This document shows, piece after piece, positions 52,581-64,000 of a stretch of DNA of 64,000 nucleotides. The notes below the pieces were generated by a model. The model searched no databases and was not told the origin of the DNA. It saw nothing but the letters and a program-made list of their open reading frames with translations. This stretch comes from Eunapius fragilis (Eukaryota > Porifera > Demospongiae > Spongillida > Spongillidae). The stretch covers positions 8,138,720 through 8,202,719 of the forward strand of contig OY811972.1 in assembly GCA_963681505.1 (NCBI GenBank), read 5' to 3'. The first letter of the stretch is position 1. Each line of letters starts with the position of its first letter. The translations under genes were made by a program, and so were the position numbers.

Positions 52581-53536
52581 ATGTCAGTTATGTACATTTG
52601 TACAATTATTTAATTACTAGGCAGTATTCAACAATTGTGTAACATCACCTCAGTCCATGTGTTCACTAATTATTAGGCTGTGGACCCCAGTCATTAAATC
52701 TACAAGTTTTCTATGTACAGCAGTTGTGGACAATTATTATCAGACTGTTTTGCATGTGTTCATCAATTGTAACAACTATAATGTGCTTGGGTTCACCAAT
52801 TAGGGAGACTTCACTGATTGTGTAAAATTATTGGGCCAATGTTCACAAATTGTGTGTATGTAATTATTAGGCTGTGTTCACCAACAGTGTATTGTACAAT
52901 TATTACAATAAATTATGTTAATGCTAAGTTCACCAATTGTTGCTTCTACATGTACATGGTGTATTGTACAAATATTGTGTGGTTTGCCAATTGTGTTATT
53001 GCTAAGTTCACCAATTGATTGATTGCTTCTACATGTACATGGTGTGTTTACAAATTACATGCTATTGGTGAACACACAGTTTAAATAATTGTTGACCACA
53101 AGTACAAGTTAGTTAACCCAATAGGTTATCAACTGAATATGCTAAATGGTAAAATGATGAACCTATACATAGTACAGTTTAGTGAATTCAGCCTCATCAT
53201 TTAACATACATGTACTTGGTGAACACACACAAATACAATTTGTGAAAGTAGTACAGTAAGTCAGTAGCATGGGAAAAAACTCTACATACATGTACAACAG
53301 TACATGTGTAGAATTATGAGTACACATGTACATGCAGTGTACCAATGATGCAGATACAGAGAATATCTTCAGAAACATGTATGTACATTAATCATTTGCT
53401 GGGGTTGGAGCAGTGAGCCTCATCAAATGGAGAAGTGGGCTGGGATTTGATGATGGTGCTCCCCTGGCCTCATTAATGGAATAAAATATTGTGCCTCTAG
53501 GCTGAACAAATGTGATTACGTTTTTAAAATAATATA
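51881..53536. repeat. Right arm, innermost part: third copy of the arm repeat
   Basis: 52,590-53,230 matches 59,620-60,200 in direct orientation and 1,960-2,530 in inverted orientation. A (GT)n run occupies 52,541-52,578. No gene. Confidence 0.75.
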
Positions 53537-54680
53537 CAGGGTGATTGAAAAGTCGTGCAAAATTTTTGAAATGGTATAACTCCAGAACTGAAAAATGAAA
53601 GATGTTGGTGTTTAAACCAAAAAATATACCAATGACCAGCTTAACCTTAATTCTCCAGGTTCAAGTCCTTCGCGTAGGACCAATATTTGAAAATTCATTA
53701 TAAATACATGTAGATATGCAGTTTTTGGGCATCCATTTCTCTACTGCTGTTTGATGGTTGATCGTGCTAAATTTACCAATTGTCAGTCTATTTTTTAAAT
53801 CACACCCTTGGTTACACGATGCTAATGATACGGTTCTTTAAAATGCATTATGTAGAAAATTTAATTGTCACAGAAAAAAATACGAAAAGTATAACGTTTT
53901 TTGAATATTTTTTTAAGCATGACGTGTGTGCTATTATATACATTGTATGGCAGTGTTTTTACTCTAATTGGTTTTGCCATTGTTACCGAAAACATACTGT
54001 ACGCTTTCAAGATTTTGTCCATTCACTTGGCTATTCTTGCAATATGCGTCTGACAAATACCTATCGTTCATAAGCTTGTGGAGCTAGCAATTTCCAAATC
54101 TACAATGTACATTTTTAAATGCTTAGTGCAAAAGACCTGTCTTACTTTTAACATGTTGCTCTGATCTTCCCATGCAACATTACGTTTTAGTACTTTAAGT
54201 TGCTTTGCGATTTACCGCAAATACATCTTTTAGCAATGCAGTATTGATTGTATTTGACAATCTTTGAAGAATTGCAAGAAAGTAAAAATATTTTCTGAAT
54301 TAATAACCATTTCTACAGTACAATGAGATTTTGGTTTGTTCTTTGATCATATGAGTTTGCAAACAAATTAATTTTAACTTGCATCCTACGCGTAGGACAA
54401 TGCGTGGGATGACGTGAGATTAAAGGTTAAAGTTATAAATGAGTAGTTATTAAACTTATTGCTCAGTTTATTAACACCTTGACAATGCTTTGATCAACAT
54501 TCAACACGACACAGCTGGGTGGTGTGTTGATCAAAGAACTGAGCAATAATTTCTCATCAATAACTTTAAGCTGGTCATTGGTATATTTTTTTGTTTTAAA
54601 CAGCAAAATTTTTTATTGTTCAGTTCTGGAGTTACATGTATACCAATTCAAAGATTTTGCATGACTTTTCAATCACCCTG
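53537..54680. mobile_element. Mariner/Tc-like non-autonomous element with long terminal inverted repeats
   Basis: Flanked by TA on both sides. Ends CAGGGTGATTGAAAAGTCGT and CAGGGTGATTGAAAAGTCAT (the latter on the minus strand), with similarity extending about 110 bp inward. The interior, 53,780-54,440, is the segment also present at 15,105-15,880. No transposase with recognisable motifs is visible. The right terminal part (54,540-54,725) is repeated at 59,383-59,565. Confidence 0.75.
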
Positions 54681-57600
54681 TATAATTTGTTTTATAGCCT
54701 TAAAAATAAAAAAATAGAAGTACCATTTTCACTGTAATTGTGTCTCATGATGTTTATAAATAGATTGGTAATTTTCATAGCTAGTTGCCAACAATGTTTT
54801 GTATTGTTCCACTTCGTTAGATACTGCGAGTGTATATACTTATAAATATTCTTAAAGTAATGAATAAATTATAAGAATCAAACTATCACTATTAATGTGC
54901 CAAACTGATACTAAATTGAATTACATTCAAATTGAAATTTAAAAGAGATCCAGAAGTAAATTTTATTTCTTGAAAATAAATTGCAAAATAGTTCATGTAC
55001 ATGTACATGTATATACCCTGACCAGCCAATAGCATGTGATAGCACTGTACTCAGCCTAAAAATTGCACACACAATTTTTAAGTGTTCAGAAAGTAGGCTT
55101 AGCTCATAATTATAGGGCCAATCTGCCATAATTGAGTGCAACTACATGTAGAACATTGGGTTAAACATGTTTTCATATTGCAGAATTACAGTGTGCGTAT
55201 ACATATACAAATTTAGTTGTGTACATAAATTGTGTAATCAGAAATTGAATTATTCAGCCAATGTGTACTGTGGTGTACCGTTGTGTAAGGAGTGTGTTCA
55301 CCAGTTATGGAATAGGCTGAGGTCACAATTATTGGGCCAATCTGAGACAATTGTGTTCATTTATTACATTAAGGTGAACAACTGTGTTTGTTACACAACC
55401 TAATAATCGTACATTACTGCCCACAGTTTGTGAATAATTTACTAACACATCTACATACTTAATTTAATGTTCACAAACTGTGTGTAGTTCAAACATTTGT
55501 ATGCACATGGTTAATTAATTAAATGTTGTGATGTTGTTAGAACAAAAATGTAGATATAGGATGGTTTCTTACCCTCAACAGTGGTGAGGGTAAGGTCATG
55601 TTCATAAATAGGGTGATGTGATGACCTTCCACGAATGCACAGGACAGCAGCATGAAGGGAAGCACATGAGAGCGGAGTGCATAGCTCACTACAAGGGAAT
55701 AAGGTTTGACAATTATTGTCATGTTGTGTTGATATCATTGGACGTGTTCATCAATTGTAACAACTATAATGTGCTTGGGTTCACCAATAATATACATGTA
55801 GGGTGACTTTAATGATTACAAGTAAATATAAACATTCTCTACGAGAAAGTTGGTGGGATATAGGATTTGATTATGACATTGGTGGTGTAAAAAGCAAGGA
55901 AACAAGGTCTTATCAGAAGGGAAAATGTCATAGTCCTATATTTAGCACATTTCTAGGGCATGTGTTGTTTGTGTGCTAAATATAGGACTATGACATTTTC
56001 CCTTCTGATAAGACCTTGTTTCCTTGCTTTTTACACCACCAATGTCGTAATCAAATCCTATATCCCACCAACTTTCTCGTAGAGAATGTTTTTATTTACT
56101 TGTTTTCTTAATTTTTTTTCATACCCAAGTAACCCAATGACTGTTGTATGGCTGCTTCTCCCTTTTCATTTCTTTATACACATGCCGTTTATCTTTAGAT
56201 ACCGTAATTAAATTATACAAGACATAGGAGGCTGATAGTCGATTGTTTATCAAAGTATTATATTATATAAAAGCGAGTCCTCCAGCCGATTCTGAAGCTA
56301 TTGGTGAAATTTTCATCGCTTAGAAATGTTCCTGTCCTGAGTAATGCGTTGCCAAGAAGAAGGAGAAGATAAAGAAGAAGACGACCCGCCCCTTGTTCCG
56401 AGACTGGGTACGAGGACGGGCAGTACACTCTTGTTCTCAACAACCACGCGGTTCAGCGACATGAAACAAAAACGAAACTACTCATTTTTGACTTCTAGAT
56501 CGATTGCTAAAACAAGCTACACGATCCGATCGTCGGGAGTGTTGTTACAGACGGGTCGCGTTTTTTTAATGACATTCATAGTCGGGGTCAAATCCTATAT
56601 GGAAGTTTCTAACAAAACTTCCGATGTAAATTATTGGGCCACTGCTTGCTGTGTGCAATTACAAAGTATTGTCATAACGTATGAACATAAATACAAATGG
56701 CTCATATGTATTGGTCCATCCTTCCCAAATGAGTACAGTACATGTACTGTATGCAATTATTAGGCTGTGTTCACCAATAGTGTATTACACAATCATTGTG
56801 TGCTTCACTTGCACTCAAGTGTGTTGAACAATACTTACATGTAAAGCTAAGTTCAACCATTTATCATTGCTACATGTCTGTTATCATATGCATTATACCT
56901 GTACATGTATTATATATTGGTAAGCACACACTTCACACAATCGCTGACCATGGTAAACATTACACAATAGGATTTCAACTGAATTAGCTTACACACACAC
57001 ACACACCATAAAAGTAATGTTCACTATTACGAAAATACCTACATGTACATGTACATGTATATACTGTATGTGTAGTTTGACACAATTAAGTGAAAATAAT
57101 ATTGTATTACAGCAGATCTGAGTAGGTTCAATAATTGCGTAAAGTACATGTGTTACTTATCAATGTGTTAGACAATATGTCACATTACATGTGCACAAGG
57201 ATAAGACTGGTGTTCATCATTTTAAAAATTTCCCGTATACTAGACAATAGTATACGGGAAAGTGGTCTGGTTATCTGCTATAAAAGCACAGATGTGAATA
57301 AATACATGTCCTGTGTAGTGCATAAAGGAACTTTACCTTAAGATTTGGAATTGGATAGAACATTCATATCTTATCACATTGTTCGTCACTTTGATGTGTG
57401 TGACTACATTGAAAAAAAAATGAACACAATAGTCAAAAAAATAATAATGGCTCTATACCTGATTAAACTTTATCCCAAATACAGCATACAGAAATCATGA
57501 TTTCAACACTGTATCATAATAATTGTACACAACTCCTTTACATACATGTATACATATTATATAATTACATTAATAACAACATTACAGGGAATACAAAAAT

Positions 57601-58260
57601 GAATGTACTATGTAATAATAATGTTGTTCTTTGCATAGTGTTACTGATGGACATGTACATGTAAACACCAACACATTAATTTAATTACCCATCCTACTGT
57701 GTTTACCAATTATCAGCTATTATTAGACATACACATGCACACTTGTACAATAGTATACAATGTACCACATTGTTAAGCTTATAAATTACTGTGGCCATTT
57801 GTGTAAAATACAATTCTTAAAGGCCAAAAGTACATGTATTATGTCATAATGTACATGTACATGTATGTATGTACACAAATACATGTACAAATGGCTCACC
57901 AATGCTCACAAATTGTGTGTACATGTACATGTACATATATGGCTGTGTTCAGTACATATACATATATTGTGTGGTTCACCAAGATGCTTAAGGCTAAGGT
58001 CATCAATTGCACAAAATTATTGGTTCTATCTTTACAAATAATTAGTTCTATAGTGACCTACTTGTACATGTTCTAATTATTTCATATTCTGAGAGACACC
58101 TACATGTATGTCCTCTACAACTTCTTTCTTACGCACTGGAAATTAGTTTGTCCATCATGGAGTTACAGTGGTCTGAATTTTTAATTACTTGAACATTTTT
58201 ATTGCATGCTTCAATTTAGATGCTCCTTCCTAGAAAATGTTTATAATATGCACTAGGTCC
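54681..58260. repeat. Right arm, inverted copy of 10,932-15,030
   Basis: Anchors: 54,775-54,830 against 14,920-14,990; 55,560-55,700 against 14,280-14,410; 56,940-56,990 against 13,805-13,850; 57,120-57,320 against 12,100-12,262 plus 13,638-13,680; 58,140-58,260 against 4240-4293 joined to 10,932-11,010. No gene. The uninterrupted Helitron target is at 58,206/58,207. Confidence 0.8.
55819..56624. mobile_element. Insertion of ~0.8 kb containing a large hairpin, absent from the left arm
   Basis: Compared with 14,150-14,170, the right arm is interrupted by 806 bases. The first part (55,819-56,104) is a hairpin with ~130-bp arms starting CAAGTAAATATAAACATTC around a short centre near 55,950. The second part (56,105-56,624) is unique and includes a GC-richer open frame (from 56,344) without a recognised domain. 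Superfamily unknown. Confidence 0.7.
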
Positions 58261-61200
58261 CTTTTCACTGCAATGACCCCATACATTGGTAACACACACT
58301 TAGCACAATTCTTAACCACGGCACAAATTAACCCATACATGTGAACATGGCCTAAAAATAAATTAATTTGCCTATTAAAATTGCACACACAATTTGTAAG
58401 TGTTCACCAATTGTTTATTAATTCTAACAAATTATTAGGCTCAGTTAATCAGTTGTGAGCTATAATAAAGCCTACACATAAAATATTGTATGTACACCAG
58501 ACTTGTGTACAGTTACTGTGTTCAATGATTGTGTATAATACATGTGTTCTCCAAATAGTGCACATGTGTTTGACAATTTGTACAATTACAGGTTCCAATG
58601 AACTTAAGAGACAGATAGTAAGAAACTTTCTCATGATGAAATAGATCGCTAATTTTCATAAGCATATACTGTAGCTGAGTTCCAGAGTGGATTACACATT
58701 TGAGACATTAATATCCAATATCCAAGGTTTGCTGGCTAGCTACATGTACATGTAGTTCAAATGTTACTTTGTGTCGTATGTGTACAAAATAATAAAGATG
58801 TAATGATGTAAAGGAGTTGTGTACAATTATTATGATACTGTGTTGAAATCATGATTTCTATATGCTGTATTTGGGATAAAGTTTAATCACTGTTTAGAGC
58901 CACAAATTTTCTAGTTATAAATGATTTATTATTATTTTTGACTATTTTGTTCTTTTTTATTTCACTGCAGTCCCACACATCAAAGTGATGAACAATGTGA
59001 TAAGATAATTACCCAATCCTTCTGTGTTCACCAATTATCAGCTTTTATTGGAAATACATGTTATTAAGTTTTATCAATTATAAATTACCAGGGCAGTGCT
59101 CACTGTTTGTGATAAACAATTCTTAAAGGCCCATCCATTATGAATGTAAATTTAATATGTCAATGTTAAGCAATTATTAGTTCACACACTTAACGTGTGC
59201 AAAATTATTTAGACAATCTTCACCAGTTTACCAGTTGTTAAACTATTGGGTCAATGTTAGTTCACAAATTACATGTACTGTTATTGTATGAAGCATATTA
59301 ACACGTCACACTACTAGACTATAAACAAATGTAAAAATTTTTACTTTTGTATTATAAGTATTGCTAAACACCACCCTGGTCTGAGCAATAATTTCTCATC
59401 AATAACTTTAAGCTGGTCATTGGTTTATTTTTTGGTTTAAACAGCAAAATTTTTTATTGTTCAGTTCTGGAGTTATACCAATTCAAAGATTTTGCATGAC
59501 TTTTCAATCACCCTGTATAATTTGTTTTATAGCCTTAAAAATAAAAAAATAGAAGTACCATTAAGTTGGAGTAATTATTAAGCCTACAGGTGTAAAAGTC
59601 AGGTGCATCATTTGTGTTAGTATCAGTTGTGTACATTTGTACAATTAATAACTACAGTCCATGTGTTCACTAATTATTAGGCTGTGGACCCCAATAATTA
59701 AATCTACAAGTCTTCTAAGTACAGCAGTTGTGGATAACTATTATCAGGCTGTTTAGCATGTGTTCATCAATTGTAACAACTATAATGTGCTTGGGTTCAC
59801 CAATTAGGGAGACTTCACTGATTGCGTAAAATTATTGGGCCAATTTTCACAAATTGTGTGTATGTAATTATTAAGCTATGTTCACCAACAGTGTATTGCA
59901 CAATTATGTCAATAAATTGTGCGGTTTACCAATTGTGTTATTGCTAAGTTCACCAGTTGTGGAAAATAATTGCTTCTACATGTACACGGTGTGTTTACAA
60001 ATTATATGCTATTGGTGAACACACAGTTTACATAATTGTTGACCACAAGTACAAGTTAGTTAACCCAATAGGTTATCAACTGAATATGCTAAATGGTAAA
60101 ATGATGAACCTATACATGTAGTACAGTTTAGTGAATTCAGCCTCATCATTTAACATACATGTACTTGGTGAACACACACAAATACAATTTGTGAACTATG
60201 GACATGTATTGGTGAACATGGCCTAAAAATAAATTCTTTTGCCTATTAAAATTGCACACACAATTTGTAAGTGTTCACCAATTGTTTATGAATTGTAACA
60301 AATTATTAGGTTCAGTTAATCAATTGTGAGCTACATGTATAATTAAGCCTACACATAAAATATTGTATGTACACCAGACTTGTGTACAGTTTCTGTGTTC
60401 AATAATTGTGGATAATACATGTGTTCTCCAAATAGTGTACATGTGTACGACAATGTGTACAATTACAGGTACCAATGAACTTAAGAGACTGATAGTAATT
60501 GTAGTGCCTTTTAGTTGTGAGTATGTATCTGCTGCTGTGCATTATATAATAACTTTGGAACTTTAATTTGATTATCGAACAAAATAATTATTTGGGTGTG
60601 TTCACCAATTCCAATGCATCACATGTAGACTGTGCTAATCATTTGAAAACTGTTTTCCCAAATTCTGTAAAATAGCATTAACCCTTCACTACAATGTAGG
60701 GTCACCAAATCTGCATAATAAAGACACACATGTACATGTATGTTTATCAACTGCAGGTAATATTATTTGGCCAATATTTATCCAACCAGGGGATGTGTTA
60801 TCACTAATATGCTAAATGTAACGATCAGAGCACAAAGGGATGCTTATCAAAAAACTGACATTTAGACAATTATATTAATTAGGTATATGGGGGTGAATAT
60901 CTCTCTAGTGAGGATGGTAGCTAGAGTCATCAAAAGTAGAAGAATTGTTCCAGGTTTAAACTTAATAATCAATATTAAAACAATCGTCATTTGATTTTGA
61001 TGAGTTATCATTTATTTCTGAATTGTACTCACCAAAATAGTCTCGTAGACCAGACAGACCTACATCGTAATTCAGTGATGAAGTTGGGTGTGGCCCGACT
61101 AGGCACAGCGATCGATATACTTTACTGGCTCTGCTCACCAAGTGTGTAGCGTTATTGGGCCTACAGTATGTTTACCAAATGTGTACAACTATTAGTCCCG

Positions 61201-61845
61201 TGTTCTCCAGTGAGTTGCGTGAAAATATCAGACACTCGACTCATGCAAACTCAATCCGTTATAGCTATAACAATACCCGGCGGATGTACCAGGAAGCATG
61301 CAGGAAGACAGGCACAAACAACAACCTATATTAGCGCCAAGAGGTCTTACCTGCAATGGAATCCCGTCCTTTAGGAAGCACTCCCGCTGTTAAAGAGCTC
61401 TATCAATAGAGTAAACAGCTGCAGATCCCTGTCTAATTAATTTTTTTAAATAATGATATTATTAACTGCAAGACAAAAATTATTCAGCATTTAGGTAGAC
61501 CTAGCATTTTGGGTCATTAGATGTAACTGCATGCATGTACCTTATAATTCTTTGTGGCAAGCTTAAGCCATGCAGTAACTCGTGAATTTGAAGTGAGTTG
61601 TTGATGGTCTGGTTCGTTATCTTTTACGCTAACGTAAATGCGTTGAGACTTAATTCTGAGTCATCGTTGAGGGTTCTGATACACACTTCAGCATAAGTGT
61701 GTACATAGCTAGATTATAACCAATGGAGTCACGGTCTCACTGTCTTCACTAGAGAAGTGAATCACGCCCTATAATAATTGCTGGATCAATAGAACATCAA
61801 CAGAACATCTTTAATAGCCATCCTGGCCACAAAGCAGTTGGGCGT

Positions 61846-61966
61846 TAGTCTCGTACCCAGACCCACCATGACGTAAGCGTTTATCGCTTACAGTATAAAC
61901 ACTACGACAGTGTTTATACTGTAAGCGATAAACGCTTACGTCATGGTGGGTCTGGGTACGAGACTA
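61846..61966. mobile_element. Perfect 121-bp palindrome with 9-bp target duplication
   Basis: A 58-bp stem starting TAGTCTCGTACCCAGACC pairs perfectly around the loop ACGAC. GTTGGGCGT lies on both sides (61,837-61,845 and 61,967-61,975). The left arm lacks it. A 9-bp duplication is typical of Mutator-like elements, but no other feature confirms that class. Confidence 0.85.
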
Positions 61967-62038
61967 GTTGGGCGTAGCCCGACCTTCGCGTATTGGCGTA
62001 TTTCAGCCAATACGCGAAGGTCGGGCTACGCCCAACTA
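61965..62038. repeat. Hairpin at the outer part of the right arm
   Basis: 74 bp, TAGTTGGGCGTAGCCCGACC to its complement, almost perfect. Counterpart of 281-354. The 121-bp palindrome above abuts it and shares its first bases. Confidence 0.85.
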
Positions 62039-62185
62039 TATCTAGCTCCTGTCTTCATGACCGCTTTTTTGTTTATGTGTTATTTTTACCGTCATCAACA
62101 CAAAATGAATTTGGGATCACTATCTGTTTTTTTTTTTTTCAATTATATGATGAATCATTCTAAATTCAACACGGCATACCATTTT

Positions 62186-64000
62186 CGTATGGCTGCGTCA
62201 CCATGCATGCTGAGAGGATCTGGCACAATGTGGAGCCAGTTAACTTATGTTGTGTATTTTAGTAGTTGTTGATAGTAAGGGTGTAAAATGTAAGGGAACA
62301 TGGTTGCGAGAAACATAAATGAGTATGTAGCACGTGTAAATGATATTTTATCATCCATATAATGCTAGTAGTCTTTAAAGTTTGGCCCCCCTGTCCTGTA
62401 CTTTAAATGGGGGTCATCCATTTATGAGGTCAATGTTTCAGTGCAGGAAAGCATGTTCTATAACAACAAAGGGAACTTAACACTCATCTTGCCAATAGAG
62501 AAACCCACAAGTGCATCATTGTTGGCCGCAGTACCTTTACATACAAAAGTCTTGAGAGATTGGTTGACCTCAGTCCTGGTCTTGAGAAATTGGTCATGGT
62601 TTTACGGATGTGCTATTGTATTCACTAAATTTTTAGTACTGAGCACATCCACTTCAGAAAGGTATATAATTGAGCACTAATACACATAGTGTATTACGTT
62701 CATGACAGGTAGCAGCCACATGAGGTATTATCAGATGAGGATGGGAGGCAGTGATGAGGGAAGCTGACCAATGATGTTATATGTGCAAGTGTTCAGGTAG
62801 GGAAAAGGGAGTAGTTCCATACATGTGGATGTGCACACTACACAGGACTATACGTATTTATATATTGTTCTGTATTTATCTAAGTATTAATTATCAACCT
62901 GTATGTGGATGTGTACATGAATTTTCTCCCCTAGCTTGGCATTGGAGCTGTGTGCTCAAATGACTATAGAGGCAGGCACATGGCCCATATGCATCAAGGA
63001 GCAGCTAGGATAGTTTTAGTGGTATTTGAATGGGCAGATGAAAAAACAATGCTTACTTGACATATCTATGCTCTAATGATTAGCTGGAGATAATGTTGGC
63101 TCCAGTACAGAATGCTCCAGTAGGTAGTCTGGTAGCACACAGATGACATTATAAATCCTGGTAGGTAATTCCCATATATTGGCACCATGGTTACATGCCA
63201 CAGACCACACTTTTGCCCATGGTGTACAAAACATCATTATATGTAAATACATGTACATTGTAATACATCATCATCATCATACATACATGTACATTCATCA
63301 GTTGAACTATTTATAGCTACAAATGTACTAACAGTCTAAGCTAGAACAGCATATCACACAACACTCCAACACTACACTACCTCCATGCTACAAACACACA
63401 ATTGCTACCTGTAAATATGCTATAGTCTATACAACGTCTTTAATTGTTCAGCCAGGACCACATGGTCACAGGATGAGAAGGCATCAATCAGCTTCTTGGT
63501 GGAGAGTGGAGCTGTGCTTATGTTGTAACAGTTGAGATTTCCAATCACAAGGATAAGGGAAGGGAGATATATCCACCACACAATACTCTCAAGTGGGGAG
63601 GCAGTGCTAATGGAAGAATGAGGTTGTAACAGTTGGGGTGTGGAAGATGACAGTTCAACCAATTAATTACACATCCAGATTGGCAACAATGTATGGTATT
63701 AAAAGGAGGGTTGAAAAAAACATTCAGAGCAACATGCACAGTCAAGTAACCTAATTAATGCCCACCACATGGCAGTGAAACACAGTGCATCCTATAGCTC
63801 AAGTTGTAAAAATCAAGTTGAGAAATGAAGAATGAAATGAAGTTGAGAACCATACACACATATTCACACATACACACACATGTACCACATACATGCACGC
63901 GCACACATACACACAGGGGGAGAAGTTATGAGGCAATATGTGGGTGCAATGAGCCTAGCCTAGTAATCGGCAGGAGACAGGAGTGCCCGTGCATTGGCTC
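62186..64000. other. Sequence outside the inverted repeat, no gene recognised
   Basis: The pairing with the left end stops near 62,185. What follows appears unique. A minus-strand frame at 63,420-63,745 is open but matches nothing recognisable. CA-rich simple sequence occupies about 63,850-63,915. Confidence 0.5.

Larger units (their letters stand above)
58261..62185. repeat. Right arm, outer part: inverted copy of 117-4240
   Basis: 58,790-59,380 pairs with 3160-4050 and 59,620-62,185 pairs with 117-2500. 58,340-58,620 is a direct duplicate of 60,190-60,480. 59,383-59,565 is a transplanted terminal piece of the mariner-like element. No gene; the plus-strand frame at 61,168-61,374 mirrors 803-1000 and is not taken as coding. 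Confidence 0.8.

Noticed and set aside
56344..56763. 139-codon open frame with acidic N-terminus
   Set aside because: It spans the end of an insertion into arm repeat; the second half is the non-coding arm sequence, so it is not a conserved protein.
117..62185. Interpretation as a Polinton/Maverick or giant virus-like element
   Set aside because: No polymerase B, capsid, protease or viral-type integrase was recognised between the arms; the central content is a spliced host-type gene with retroelement relics.
63420..63745. Minus-strand open frames near the right edge
   Set aside because: No splice or domain support could be found; they may be chance or part of a gene outside the window.
1..64000. 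Search by eye for tRNA, rRNA and other structured RNA genes
   Set aside because: None was convincing; hairpins seen are fold-back elements rather than RNA genes, but a covariance-model scan could not be run.

Overview
The window is animal nuclear DNA: AT-rich, with short GT-AG exons in long introns, a Helitron, non-LTR, DIRS-type and DNA-transposon relics, microsatellites and one 200-N assembly gap. An ankyrin/Neuralized/Roc/Death-domain gene, one-repeat-per-exon structure and the very frequent palindrome TACATGTA fit a demosponge such as Amphimedon. That taxonomic guess is inference; nothing in the window proves it.

Layout. (1) About 1-17,900 and 50,200-62,190 are two non-coding, repeat-rich arms, largely reverse complements of each other, so the central ~32 kb sits between large inverted repeats. 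The outermost paired bases are near 117 and 62,185. (2) The left arm is split by a 6.6-kb autonomous-type Helitron (4294-10931), inserted precisely between A and T. Three uninterrupted copies of the target lie elsewhere in the window. Its Rep and helicase halves share one frame, separated by a single TGA. The left arm also carries a 1.4-kb long-inverted-repeat element (12263-13637). The right arm carries a mariner-like element, an ~0.8-kb insertion with a hairpin, and a 121-bp perfect palindrome with 9-bp target duplication. (3) About 18,195-49,504 (+ strand) holds one gene reconstructed from splice sites and phases: single-repeat ankyrin exons, a Neuralized (NHR) domain over three to four exons, one 2-kb exon with a Roc-type GTPase and COR-like region, and a last exon with a probable Death domain, then AATAAA at 49,817. 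The joined exons are in phase throughout and predict about 1,376 residues if the tentative first exon is right. (4) The introns at 20-42 kb are a mosaic of segmental duplications. Ankyrin exons were copied with their flanking introns, together with dead DIRS-like tyrosine-recombinase/RT pieces, an RLE-type non-LTR retrotransposon, Helitron ends and fold-back MITEs. (5) About 62,190-64,000 shows no recognisable gene.

How it works together. The gene reads as an intracellular sensor or scaffold: ankyrin recognition surface, NHR protein-binding module, GTPase/COR switch and Death-domain output. All ankyrin exons start and end in phase 0, so repeats can be gained, lost or skipped without a frameshift. 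Variation among repeats is concentrated at a few positions. The arms and intron repeats look like the substrate for repeated local duplication and inversion. Function is inferred from domains only.
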